A DNA stretch of 64,000 nucleotides from Camellia lanceoleosa. Taxonomy: Eukaryota; Streptophyta; Magnoliopsida; Ericales; Theaceae. This document shows, one piece after another, positions 53,137 to 64,000 of this stretch (position 1 is its first letter; every line of letters starts with the position of its first letter). The stretch lies in the NCBI GenBank assembly GCA_025200525.1, contig CM045761.1:201491701-201555700 (forward strand), written 5' to 3'. Under the pieces are notes generated by a model. That model was given only the letters and a program-made list of their open reading frames with translations, ran no database searches and was not told the origin of the DNA. A program made the position numbers and the translations under genes.

Positions 53137-53634
53137 TCATTCGCCATGGAGCAAGTTTTTGCCCGAAGTTGATCCTCTAATTTCTTCAATCCCAAGCTCA
53201 TAGAACCGCAATAGTTGATGCAATGTTGAGGGAACTGCCCCCATTGCATGCAACCATGGCCTTCCTAAGATGATGTTGTATGGCGAAGGCGTATCAATCA
53301 CAATGAATTCTATCTTGATTTTCTTTGTGCCAGCTTGTACTTCCAAGCTTGTTGCGCCTAGTGGCCACGCGTCTGCTCCATTGAAGCCACCATTGGGCCA
53401 TTGATCCTCCATGTCATCCGGGTGAAGGCCCAGCCTTGCACCATGGGGTCCGGACCCATCAAATCGGCCGATTTGTGGCATCTTGAACCGATCCGGCAAA
53501 TACACAAGGCTCAGATACCCATCTTCAATGTCGAGAATGGACTTGACTCCTTGGGATTTCTTAAACATCTTTTCCAGCTTACTCAGCTTCAGCGCTGTGG
53601 GGTCCGCTTCGAACTCGAAGGGAGAGTCCGGCAC
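53137..53634 (-). pseudogene. Chimeric ORF: foreign gag fused to element 2 protease
   Basis: A 165-residue open frame. Residues 1-63 (KLSKLEKMFKKSQG, YLPDRFKMPQIGRFDGSGPH) are gag of the inserted giant-LTR family. From residue about 66 on (RLGLHPDDME, ATSLEVQAGTKKIKIEFIVI, IILGRPWLHAMGA) it is the C-terminal part of the element 2 protease, matching 4500-4730 of element 1. The protease catalytic Asp (DQGSS in element 1) lies in the lost part, so the product cannot be a protease. The junction is at about 53440-53450. The frame stays open across it, most likely by chance. Confidence 0.8.
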
Positions 53635-54140
53635 ATTGATAGGCGTGGGTGCCTTAGATAGTTACGGTAGAATCGGGGGCGGAGCTGGCCTCATTGGAAG
53701 GTCTATATCCTCTTGGACATTTGGCGTCTCCCCAGGTGCTGGAGCTCCTGGTGGGGGAGGAACTTGTTGTGAAGCAGACGCGCCGCTTTGTCATGCAGTA
53801 CAGTGATGAGCTCACCGCTGAGCCATGATTGCGCTTTTGTCGCTTAGAAAATTCCGCTTGGAGACAGCTCTTGTTGCATGAGTTTCATAGTTTCAGATTT
53901 GACGATCATTGCCTCCATCCTCGATGTATTCTCGCCGATCCATCCGACCGAATTGCTCACCGGAGGGGTGGATAAAGGCCACCGATCCGTAATCACGAAT
54001 CGGTGATTCAGGCTCGATTAGCCTTCTAGCCCTCGACATTCTTGAATCGAAGTCTCGACGACAAGGTCTATCAACACAAATCCAATGTACCCGAGGGATA
54101 GCGGAGCCTTCTGAAGCTATGATTCCACGACTACCTAGCA
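53450..54140 (-). pseudogene. gag: gag start of the giant-LTR element
   Basis: Frame 54141-53893 has MSRARRLIEPESPIRDYGSV and FIHPSGEQFGRMDRREYIED. It is followed in broken frame by a Pro-rich stretch (VPPPPGAPAPGETP) and then PDSPFEFEADPTALKLSKLE, which enters the chimeric frame. The gag core past FDGSGP is gone. Confidence 0.6.
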
Positions 54141-54791
54141 AAAGAGAAAACAGACAGCATCTCAGGTCAACTTCACTGGAACGGATACGAGCAAAGTCAA
54201 CGATCAGATTCTATTCCCGATCATCGTTCAAATCATCGCCCCTAAATCAATCGATACTGCAGATATAACTGATTCTCAAAATACTGATACTGGTGCCCGT
54301 AGGCCGGGTACCCAAACTCACAAACTGGTATATGCATTCCTTGTAGAAATACAATCTAAAAGCACATAGCAAGTAAATGAGAGCCAATACACCCCTATGT
54401 TGGGGTAGGGTTTCCCTGTCCTATTTTGTCAGGAGTTAGGGTTTCACTACGCACGCAGTGGTTTCAAACAACCTAATATCGGGTGAGCAACCTGTCCTAG
54501 TTTGGAATGGTCACTATGGATTCCGAATATGCACTAGGTCGAATGGTCGAAAAGGGTGCCTCAGTAAAACCGAGGTTTGTGTTCCCATACTGGCAGAGCC
54601 CACAACCGGTCAGCCTTATGGTCATGCCTTGACAAGACAAGCCTCCAGCAAACCGCTCAGGAATAGCAGATGGCCAACACGTGTCCTAGGCGCACCAATG
54701 CACATGCAATGCAAAGAAACACATAAGTGTAGTCAAAACAGGATATCACAAGTTTGAGCCAAGCTCTCTAAAAATCCCCAAAAGAGTCAGC
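54141..54791 (-). other. Leader of the giant-LTR element
   Basis: About 650 bp between LTR and gag without an open frame. The primer binding site is not recognisable (the minus strand starts GCTGACTCTTTTGGGG). The plus-strand frame 54458-54757 is not supported. Confidence 0.5.
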
Positions 54792-57700
54792 TGAACCGAG
54801 GATGGGACCTCGATGCTACTACAGTTCGGACTCCCTTTTTTTGTTTGTTGCGGTTCGTAATTTGAACCAAAGAGTCCAATTCTGGCAAATCGTTTTGAGA
54901 AAAACAGATTTTGAAAAGAAGTGCCAAACATGGACTGCTTTGCCAGATACAGAGTCGCCACCTAAATATTTTTAAAATGGGAAATTTAGGAAACCCTGAC
55001 TCCGGTCAAGGCCACGCGGTCCGTCATCACCAAAGTTGTCTTGGCTCGGGAGCTTGAGTACGATCGGGGAAGGTCAGCTATGAGCACCCCCTTTCGCCCG
55101 GTCCGAAGACCGGCCTCTACTAACCGTGATATCCGATTTGGAAAACATTATGTGTTCTTGTTCTGGTTATTAGCCTAGAATTACTATGTTATGCGCACAG
55201 CAAAGAAGTATAGACTAGATTGCCTAATTTGGGAACAAGCATTGCATATCCGTTTGTTTTGAAAATGCTTTGGAGTTTGCTACTCGCAAGTAGGTTAAAA
55301 CACGGATTTCAACGAGTTTTTCCAACTCAAGCAATCCAACCTCCACCCACAGGCATTCAAGCAGTTATATCACATAAGCAACTAGCCTCAGGGTAATCAT
55401 GCTGTCATGTTTACATTCACACGCATGCGATATGCTAAAGCATAAAACTCACCTAGTACTCTGTGCCAAAACAATAAACTAGTTAGCAAAATGCATGCCC
55501 TAGTTCATGTTAGAGTGACTAATGCATCGCATGCAAAATGTGATTAGGATAGGCTCGGCTAACCCTAAAATGGCATGTGAAATGCAATCATTCGGTGCAC
55601 GTATTCAAGTTAGATTTGAAGATACGATGCGGTTTGTATGATGTACCGAGCCCGATGCATGTCAACAAATGCATGGATGCACGCATGCATTGCATAAGGT
55701 ATGTTAAAATAAACGTGCCCCAATCTACCATCGTAAGCAGGTAAATAAAAGGGAAGAAAGAAGTGGGGGTTGGAAGATATACACACCACTCACACACACT
55801 TATTACAGATTTGCCCTCGCTCGGAGGGACCAAAAGAATATACAAATTAATTAACTACGCTAGCTAATTAAATATTACAGACCCATTAAATTAACAAATT
55901 AATTAATCTAATTAAAACAATAAAGCCCTCAGAAAGGTGTCGATGTGGCGATGCTCGATTTGCTCTAATCGCACTACCATGCATAGTCTCTCGCTTTCCT
56001 GCTTACTCAAAACCGCCAAAGTCTCGAATGTCTCTCGTGATACCGGGGATCACCACCGATCGAATGTAATAGCCACCGGCTGCTATATGTGACCATCGGC
56101 ACAAAATGAACCCACCGGCCATCGATTGACTGCCGGTCGGCACTAAATACTGCCGGCCGGCAATAAGTTCCTGCAGAACCTGCAACTCACAGCAGCAGAG
56201 GGCAGAATCTTGCATGGCAATGTAATTCAAGCCATGTATGCACCAAACAAGCCCCTTATCATGTTTGAGGCTCAAAGGGACATGGTCCTTGGTTCTCGGA
56301 CCATCAATCGCGCATTTCCATGCGTGATGGCCCAAGAACCAAGTGTGCATTTTCATGTCAAATGAAATACAAACCAAATAAGCACATAAAGGCCTAACCT
56401 TTATCACTTGATTTCAAGAGGCAAGGCATGCATATTCAATGCAATGCAACCTAAGCATGTTAGCTAGTATGCAACATGGCATGCAAACAAGCAATGCAAA
56501 ACATACATTAATCATGCAAGGCATATGTGAGATGTGTCCCAAATGTGCAAATATGCAAAACATGCAACATCACATAAATGGGACCAAGCATGCAACAATA
56601 TACAAAGTAAGCATGCAACACAAGCTAAGGGAGGGACTTACACTAATTGGACAGCCCTAAATTAGGTCCAAAACAGTGGCCAAAGTGCATGGAACAAAGG
56701 CAAAAACAAGTCAATGAAGCATGCTCATACAAAAGGCCAATGAAGCACATAAACCATAGCTATATGGTACAATGCATGCAGGTCTCAACCACCTCAAAAC
56801 AGTGTTTCTACATGCTAAAACCATGCTGAAAATGCCATGATCATGCACCAAAACAAGCTCAAATGATATGCCCAAACAATGGGCTCTTGAAGCACATGAA
56901 CTACAACTATGTAATGCAATGTATGAGAGTTTTATCCTACCCAAAACAGAGTTTATACATGTTAATTTAGGGCCTAAAACATGCTGGAAAATAGCCAAAA
57001 CAAACTAGCAAAGCATGCTCTCCTTTAGGCCATTCTAAGCATTTAAACCATAACCATGCAAAGCAATGCACAAGCTACCTTAACACCTCAAAACAGAGCT
57101 TAATCACAGCAAAATATGAACTATTGTAGGCCAAAGTTAAGCTAGCACATGTTAGGAAGATAGGCTAAAGCATGAAATAAGCTAGGCTAGGGAGCAAAAT
57201 TAGACTACAAGTGTATGAAGCAAGCAACCAAGCCCCCAACCAGACCAAAACAGATCTGAAACATGGCAAAATAGAGCCTAAAACATGCTTGGCTTAAGCT
57301 AAAACAAGCCACAAAAAGATGCCACTTTACAAGCCTAACAAGGCATAACAACTAGTTACAAGGAGGAGGGGCTAACCCCTCCTATTTGAGACCTCAAAAC
57401 TGGTTTTTGATCACTGAAAAATCTATGAAAAAAAGTTGTTTTTAGGCCCAAAAGAGGTTTGCTTAAAAGAGCTCAAAGGTGGATCACAATCTCACAAAAC
57501 AAGGAACAAACAAAGGGAGGACACCCCTAAACTCACAAGGACTTCAATCCACCACTTTTAACACATAAAAATAGAGATTTTGACAGTTGAAAATCAGGCC
57601 AAAAGAAGCATGCAAAAGTAGTTATACAAGTGCACAAAATCAAGCTTGAGAAAAGTAAGAACTTACCCTTGAAGCTCTGCACCAAAACAGGTTTTTCTTG

Positions 57701-58861
57701 AACCACAACCAAATTTAGAGCTCCAAATATACCTCCAAGAATCACCTTTGCAATATAGGCAAGTTTGATCAAGGGTGGAGGCTCAAGAAATGGGAAGAAC
57801 ACTCACTTTTGGGCACTTATATGCTTCTATACACACAATATAGGAAGAGAGAGAGGGCTGAGATTTGGTTGTGAAATTTCTAGAGAGAGAGGGGTCTTTT
57901 AGAGTGAGAAGCTCCCAAAACTTGCTTTTTTGTTCTCACCCCTCCAATATGAGATATAAGGCTCTATATATATCAAAATAAGAGCTTTTGGTCGAAATAT
58001 CCCAATTGAAAATATCTGATACAGTGTATAGCAGCTGGATGATAAATATCTGTCAAAAATCTGAGTTCTGGGCACTTTTGGCCGGCCGGTAATCTTTTGT
58101 GCCGGTCGGATAAATAGATGGCCGGTAGGTAGCCGGTAAGGTCAAAAATTGCCGGTGGATGTCCAGATTGAAGCCCCGGAAGTTAGCTGTCCAATGGCGC
58201 AAACTTTGCATTAAAATTCCTCCTGTGCAAAAAGTTATGCCCATTTTGGTAAAGTCGCGCAGATTCGATCCAACCGGGATGATGCCCACCTTCAACCAAC
58301 CATATCTCCCCCACCCGGACTTGGCTTTAAGAGATTCTTAAGTGCAAAATGAAGCCCCGGAAGTCTTCTTTCCAACGATGGTGGCCTCATAGCTAAAATC
58401 CAAGTATGCAGATAGATAAGCTTGATTTAGCGAGGACTGCTCGACTCCCTTCTACCCGGATTCATGCCGAACCTCTTCTCTAACTTGGTTTCTCCCCTCT
58501 TCTCCTCTTCTTTTTAACTTCAAACTCCTAAGTAAGGTGTTTTGAAAGATTTTTCAAAGATTTCATCTCTCTTTCATTCATCTCCACTTTGTCCTTGCTC
58601 GATTTATCGAAAAACGCAACATTTACCAAAATGCGAGCGTCGGAACATCGCAGAAACTTTATTTCAAAAAAGTTTTGAAAGAGAGGGTTTTAAGGTCTAA
58701 AAACCATTCAAAATAGCTTTGGTCCAAAATGGGGTGTGAAGTTGAGATTTGTCTCTCCCTTTGCCGAAGAAACTGCACCTTTGCCCTGCACACCTTTCAT
58801 CACCGAGTAAACCATCAGTCGCGCCCAAGTCTTAAGGGCAGTCAAAAATGGGGTGTCTACA
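54792..58861 (-). repeat. Giant LTR (4.1 kb), full copy
   Basis: Aligns inverted with the solo LTR at 27311-31128, for example GTCCGAACTGTAG, TTTGCCAGATACAGAGTCGC (plus) and ATGCATGC-rich blocks. GGCCGG-type clusters lie at 56050-56170 and 58075-58160. A TATATATAG box is near 57965 on the minus strand. The frames inside are short and unsupported. Confidence 0.82.
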
Positions 58862-58939
58862 CCTAGTTCACGTGCTGTAGGTGTCTTACCTTTTGGGTTT
58901 CAGATGTCGTTGCTCAATGTGAATGAATTAGATTTACCA

Positions 58940-59236
58940 CCCCTTGGACCCCCGCCGTCAGGGTTGTCTTTGGGGAGGCGGGGCTGTTGGTGTTTGAGGT
59001 AATCTTGCATGTTCCTTTCTTGTTCTGGCCTCATCGACAAGGTCCCTCAGATGGTCTTGTCTCACTAAGTCCTCTAAGTGTGCTCTTAGGGCCCTGCAGC
59101 CTTGAGTTGGGTGCCCCTCTTCATTGTGATAAGCACAACGTCTACCAACGTTACTTCCCATGTATTCTCCTGGGGCCTTTGTCGGTGCCTTGAAATAGGA
59201 CTGATTTTGAATTTGATCTAGGACTTTGTAGACGGG
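58940..59236 (-). pseudogene. gag zinc-knuckle segment of element 2
   Basis: Minus strand CAYHNEEGHPTQGCRAL with Cys-His-His-Cys spacing, then LEDLVRQDHLRDLVDEAR and a Pro-rich end. Matches 3958-4224. Interrupted downstream by the giant-LTR insertion at 58861. Confidence 0.72.
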
Positions 59237-59239
59237 AAT

Positions 59240-60642
59240 TCAGAATACAGTCGCCACTGCTTGCTTACCCCTCAACTCTGTCTCCGATTTGTTGAATCCG
59301 TTGTTACCTCGGCCTCGCTTCGGTGAGCCGTTCCCTTTTTCCTGCTTTACCTTCTTATTCCCTGATATATCCTCCTCGGCTCTGGCATACTTCTCGATTC
59401 TTGCCATTAGCTTTTCTATGCTTTTTGGCAACGTCTTTGCCAAAGATTTCCGAAGTGGACAATCATCTTTCAGGCCATTCTTGAAAGAAACGACCGCTAC
59501 TTCCTGGTTGCATTCGGGTATTCGATTTAACACTTCATAGTACCTTTTTGCATAGGCCCTAAGGCCTTCATCCTTGCTGATCTTTAGAGCCATCAATGCG
59601 TCCACCCTCAATGGCTGTAATTTGTTTGTCATGAACCTGGCTACAAACATCTCAGCCAGGCCTTCCCAAGTCTTCACGCTTCCCTTTGGGAGCTTGTGGA
59701 ACCAATCTGATGCAATCTCCCCGAAGGATGAGGGGAACACTTTGCAGAGCAACGGCTCGTTCTCGCTATATAATGCCATTGAGTTTAAGTATAATCCAAC
59801 ATGGAAGTTAGGGTCTGACTTACCATCGTATATTTGAAACCTCGGCATACTAAATCTCTTCGGCGCCTCGAACTTGTCTAATTCTACCGAGAATAGCATC
59901 ATCGGCTTGTCGGGTGAGGTTACCTCGGCATCTCCATTCTGTTGCCTCCTCTTGAGGTAGTTTCTCAAGTCCTCTCTGCTTCGTCCAGGAGCTCGGCTAT
60001 CTGCTGACTTCAGTTTCTTCGGCATACTGCTCTCGGCCTCGTAGTGGGCCTTTTTCGATCTCTCCCCATGAGTTGTGTCAAAGCATAACGCCTGCCCTTG
60101 AACATGTCGATGTTTCTTGGGTTCTGCATCTTTTGTGTGATATGTCTTTTGGGACTCTTCTCTCCTCGGCTCCTCTCGTCCGACTTCCCTAGAAGGCCGG
60201 TGAGAGTGTCTTCTGCTCTTAGTGTGCTGAGGGGCTTCAGGAATTGTTTTCTGCCCTTGCTTTTGGGCATTGGTTGCTGGCATTGGTGTGCCCTGCAGCG
60301 GGTATAGCGGCTGCATGACGTTGTTTTGCATCATGAAGTTAACGACCGATTGTAGGTCTGCCAGCTTGTCTGCCATCTCTTTTACCTCTTCATCCGTCCG
60401 TAGGCACCTGTCCCTCCATACCTAGAGGTTGTCTTCGTTGTAGTATCTATTCTGATCCGTCTTCTTTGAAGTGTCGCCCTTCTAGCCGATGTCTTTCGCT
60501 CCATGATGAGTTTCTGTGTTGCGGTTGTCTCCTTCGATATCGAGGTCAATAGGTCTTTCGCTCAAATGAGTGCCGCCCCAATCTTTTCTTTTTATGTAAG
60601 CATCGCCATCTATTCGTTTTCTTTCCTACAGACAGGCCAAAT
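59240..60642 (-). pseudogene. gag: gag of element 2
   Basis: The 378-residue frame 60376-59240 is intact: coiled start (ADKLADLQSVVNFMMQNNVM), a basic middle (HRPSREVGREEPRREESQKT), gag core (FSMPRFQIYDGKSDPNFHVG, DWFHKLPKGSVKTWEGLAEM, RAYAKRYYEVLNRIPECNQE) and basic tail (SPKRGRGNNG). The true N-terminus lies further upstream. In the duplicate leader (61442-61181) it reads MASNAQKEKIGDDTPARSKR, but in the copy next to this frame (60642-60377) it is shifted, with stops. This is the best-kept gag of the family in the window. Confidence 0.85.
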
Positions 60643-61180
60643 TGTGTGAGTGATTTTCCGATCACACCGCTCAGATAATAATTTAGTCAGAGAACACCGC
60701 GTAATAGATGGCACCCTGCTATCCTGCACAGAAAGAGAAGGCTCCGGTGGTGGTTCTTCCACCCGGGGGCACTCCGACGATCAAGTCAGTATATCTCTCA
60801 AAGATAATCAATTATTTAACTCACAAGCTTGAGTATATAAAGCATACCTTAGACTCACGGGGGTGCCTCTCTTTTATAGTTTACTTAATCCTAGTCCCAC
60901 TAGAAGCCTGACTTCTATGGACTCCAAGAGATAAGCATACTTTGGATTTCTCAAGAGATAAGGATAAACTCCCTAAGAATATTACCTTTATCCATCCTGA
61001 AGTCTTTCTTCATCCTAGGACTCTTGTCCCTTATCCGCTTATCTCGGATTCCAGTATCTTCGGAGATAACCTCGGCAACTCCGAGATAACCTCGGCATAA
61101 CTACCACGACACGTGGCACCTCGGCTGACACGTCGGCGTCACCTTGCCACGTGTTGGTACTCAGAAAATATATCCCCATA
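60643..61180 (-). repeat. Internal extra LTR of element 2
   Basis: Matches 61478-62014 closely. Its right end ATATCCCCATA joins directly to gag leader sequence GTAGGTCTGCC, with no target duplication, and its PBS (60630-60642) has lost bases (GGC then CTGTCTGTAGG on the minus strand). It is part of a tandem duplication, not a separate insertion. Confidence 0.9.
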
Positions 61181-61477
61181 GTAGGTCTGCCAGCTTGTCT
61201 GCCATCGCTTTTACCTCTTCATCCCTCCGTAGGCACCTGTCCCTCCATACCTGGAGGTTGTTTTCGTTGTAGTATCTGCTCTGATCCGTCTTCTTTGATG
61301 TGTCACCCTCCTGGCCGACGTCTTTCGCTCCGTGATGAGTTTCTGTGTTGCGGTTGTCTCCTTCGATATCGAGGTCAATAGGTCTTTTGCTCCTAGCGGG
61401 AGTGTCGTCCCCAATCTTTTCTTTCTGTGCGTTACTGGCCATCTATTCGTCTTTCTTTCCCACAAACGGTGCCAAAT
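61181..61477 (-). repeat. Duplicated gag leader with PBS
   Basis: Copy of 60352-60642. On the minus strand it starts after the 5' LTR with ATTTGGCACCGTTTGTGGG (PBS, 61459-61477), then the gag start MASNAQKEK, and runs until it meets the internal LTR at 61181 (reading LADLLWGYIF across the joint). Confidence 0.88.
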
Positions 61478-62014
61478 TGTGTGAGTGATTTTCCGATCAC
61501 ACTGCCCGTATAATAATTCAATCAGAGAACACCGCGTAATAGATGGCACCCTGCTATCCTGCACAGAAAGAGAAAACTCCGGCGGTGGTTCTTCCACCCG
61601 GGGGCACTCCGACGATCAAGTCAGTATATCTCTCAAAGATAATCAATTATTTAACTCACAAGCTTGAGTATATAAAGCATACCTTAGACCCACGGGGGTG
61701 CCTCTCTTTTATAGTTTACTTAATCCTAGTCCCACTAGAAGCCTGACTTCTATGGACTCCAATTTAGTGCTTACTTTGGATTTCTCAAGAGATAAGGATA
61801 AACTCTCTAAGAATATGACCCTTATCCATCCTGAAGTCTTTCTTCATCCTAGGACTCTTGTCCCTTATCCGCTTATCTCGGATTCCGGTATCTTCGGAGA
61901 TAACCTCGGCAACTCCGAGATAACCTCGGCATAACTACCACGACACGTGGCACCTCGGCTGACATGTCGGCGTCACCTTGCCACGTGTTGGTATTCAGAA
62001 AATATATCCCCACA
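61478..62014 (-). repeat. 5' LTR of Gypsy element 2
   Basis: TGTGTGAGTG to ATCCCCACA on the plus strand, 537 bp, followed by the target duplication CTTAT at 62015-62019. Two G-boxes lie near 61945 and 61981. Confidence 0.93.
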
Positions 62015-62019
62015 CTTAT

Positions 62020-64000
62020 GATATTTTGTAAAAAACTTGAAAACCTTTTTTATTTTGTATCCCTCCCCCCTTGTTCCTTTTTTGTTCTCTTCCTTTTTTT
62101 CTTCTCTTTTAAATGTTTATGCCAATAGCAAAAAGCCAAAAAAGAACAATAATAATTTAAAACACATAATGTTTTTGTGGAAATGCTATTTTAGCATGCT
62201 TAAAAAAAAAAAAAAACATTTCACAAATTTACATGAAACTGCTTACTCTAAAAACAGTATATGGCATACACAAGTAGTATGTCAATTTTTTTTTTTAACA
62301 AAAAAAAAAAAAAAAAAAAAACATGATAGAGGTTCATGCTCCAAAATAAATATTTCAAAAAAAGAACTTAAAATGAAAATGTTGAAGAGCCATACTACTG
62401 AACATACATTTTCCTTTCCCTTGCCCGAAACGGTGGTCTTTTTGTTTTTCTTCAACAATGCCTTGGCAATTTCCTTTTCCTTTGCCTACAAAAAAATTAA
62501 AAAATATATATATTTATAAAGTTAAAAAAAAATGTAAATAAGAAGATACTGTTTTTTGAAGAAAAAAAATCTATATAATTAAATTGGGCCTACCTCTCGA
62601 ACCTGGATGACATTAAGGTTATGTTCATCACAGATAACAACATTAGCATTTCTTTCTTGAAGAAATTGAACCTATAAATACAAAAGAATTAGGGGTAAAA
62701 AAAAATTTTAAAAAAATTTATACATGTAAGAAAATGAGTAAAAAGAGTCGATATTATAGTTCAACGTAGGTCTCCATCCATCTGTAAATTATAAGAAAAG
62801 AGCATTTTGTTATAAGGAAATTAGATATAAAAAGAATAATGAAAACAAAAAGAAATTTGACTTCAACGTATAAGAAAGGTGTATTTTTTTTTTTTCAAAT
62901 AAATAAAAAAGAAAACAACTTACGCTACCAAAAATAATAATGTTGTCCATAATTAGTGGTTGAAGGTCAATGGCGTCTCAACTTGTTATGTAAATTTGAC
63001 AAAGATAACTGTAAGAAGGCAGAAAGAGGTTTAATAATTGTCATAAAGAAAAAATTAATCGACATAAAATTAACAACCTCCTAACATATTTTAATTAACA
63101 ACCTACTTCAAGAAGTTCGTTTGTGCATGAATATCACAAATGGAGAAATTGAACTACTACAGGATAAAAGAAAAATTATGGTTGTGTTTGGTAAAGCTTT
63201 CCAATCACAATTCCTCCCCTTCATATGAACAAAGTGTTTGGATGGGGTTTTTAAAAATTAATTCCACCACACATTTCAAAACACATTTATGTTTCACATT
63301 TGACAGAGCTCCTTCCAAAACAAACTTCCAAGCCAACGCTCTCACCTTTTCGTACAGTTTTTGAATTTTTGAGTCTACCCAGTCATCTCTCCCGAACATC
63401 CTTCCCGAATGTCTGGCCGATTGACCATTACAGTGATTTTTTTTTTTTTTTGGTGACAATTGCAAATAGAAAACTCTGAAGAGAAGACATCAAGAAGACA
63501 TCAAGAAAGTTGGTGGTTGAACATATGATATAAATGACGAAGTACATGAATGATGCATTTCTCACGAAATTGGTGAAAATCACCAAATAAAAAAATTCGA
63601 ATAAAATTGAATTGTGTGTGGTAAATTATGAGATGCTAACAAAATGATATTCTAATTTTTTTTTTACTCCCACATAGATAATACTTGATAAATTTTTTGG
63701 CCATTTATTTAAAAATAACAATACAATAAATAGAAAAATAATTTGTGACAATAATTATTAAAAATATAAAAATATTATAACTGAAAAATATTTTAAAAAA
63801 ATTGAACCAAATATACAATCAAAAGTTATTTTAAATCAAGAATTGAATATTTATTTTGAAAAAAAATTATCTCCTTCGTAATATTTTCAATTAAAAAAAT
63901 TGATTAATGTCATTTTTTGTTAATAATTAATTTTTTTAATTGAATTTAAAAAACAGTTTGTTTATGAGTGTTGATCAAAATTTTCAATAGAGTTTTGAGT
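62020..64000. other. AT-rich right flank with an exon-like segment at 62390-62700
   Basis: Mostly A/T-rich low-complexity sequence with several A and T runs (62204-62220, 62287-62320). The stretch 62390-62700 aligns with 44340-44700 on the other side of element 2. On the minus strand it reads VQFLQERNANVVICDEHNLN and, after a probable intron, a Lys-rich KAKEKEIAKALLKKNKK. It is likely a piece of the pre-insertion locus, possibly Helitron-associated; the family is not recognised. Between 62700 and 64000 no gene is supported. The minus-strand frame 63205-63465 is unrecognised and weak. Confidence 0.5.

Larger units (their letters stand above)
53440..58861 (-). mobile_element. Truncated giant-LTR Gypsy element inserted in element 2
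   Basis: Minus-strand order is one LTR of about 4.1 kb (58861-54792), leader, first part of gag, then the deletion junction. The start TGTAGACACCCC is exact. The end is placed at about 54792 by comparison with the solo LTR at 27311-31128. The pol region and 3' LTR are missing. The gag block FKMPQIGRFDGSG and the very long LTR suggest an Ogre-like Tat relative, which is an inference. Confidence 0.75.
45098..62014 (-). mobile_element. Ty3/Gypsy retrotransposon, Tat-type (element 2)
   Basis: Perfect 5-bp target duplication CTTAT (45093-45097 and 62015-62019) defines the insertion. It is the same family as element 1: matching LTRs, purine tract, minisatellite, pol and antisense gene. Three changes make it 16.9 kb long. 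A gag-leader/LTR unit is tandemly duplicated at the 5' end (60352-62014). A truncated element of the giant-LTR family is inserted between gag and protease (about 53440-58861). The start of its own protease is lost at the junction. Pol has frameshifts and stops, so it is not autonomous. Confidence 0.95.

Noticed and set aside
1..64000. tRNA or rRNA genes
   Set aside because: No cloverleaf-like sequence with A and B boxes and no conserved rRNA core was noticed by reading; a covariance-model scan was not possible.

Overview
This window is nuclear DNA of a flowering plant, probably a eudicot. It is a repeat-rich intergenic stretch with one small host gene family. The evidence is Tat-type Ty3/Gypsy elements with a second, archaeal-type RNase H, Ty1/Copia remnants, a Rep/PIF1 Helitron, MITE-like hairpins, AT-rich spacers and short GT-AG introns. 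No rRNA, tRNA, CRISPR, operon or bacterial feature was seen. The species cannot be told from the sequence alone.

Layout. 1-737: broken reading frame of unknown origin entering from the left edge. 1700-1944: promoter-like sequence. 1945-12948: Gypsy element 1 (plus strand) with both LTRs, PBS, gag-pol, a 62-bp minisatellite and a three-exon antisense gene. 12949-25215: host segment holding two related membrane-protein genes (13249-13990, broken; 17794-18508, open). Each is preceded by an inverted copy of its own first coding region, lying between promoter and gene. A partial duplication of the second gene's upstream region (20210-25215) was split by a nest of elements (MULE-like, then hAT-like, then a 1.58-kb mini-Gypsy) and ends in a promoter copy with no gene.

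26470-36536: decayed Copia element, interrupted by a 3.8-kb solo LTR (27311-31128, TSD GCTGC) and by an 847-bp element (31527-32373). 36736-37881: LTR of another Copia. 38230-43765: decayed Helitron on the minus strand, interrupted by a 1.0-kb hAT-like element carrying a CCACCN-rich minisatellite. 45098-62014: Gypsy element 2 (minus strand, TSD CTTAT), same family as element 1, with a tandemly duplicated LTR-gag leader at its 5' end. It contains a truncated insertion of the giant-LTR family whose gag is now fused in frame to the host element's protease. 62015-64000: AT-rich sequence with an exon-like segment also found at 44366-44700.

How the parts relate. The two Gypsy elements and the mini-Gypsy share LTR ends, PBS, polypurine tract and minisatellite. 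The two long copies share an antisense gene with introns at identical positions, so it must be read from its own antisense transcript and not from the genomic RNA. All autonomous elements here carry stops, frameshifts or lost catalytic residues and look immobile. The most unusual host signal is the repeated promoter - inverted arm - gene arrangement, which would yield long hairpin RNA against the gene family itself.
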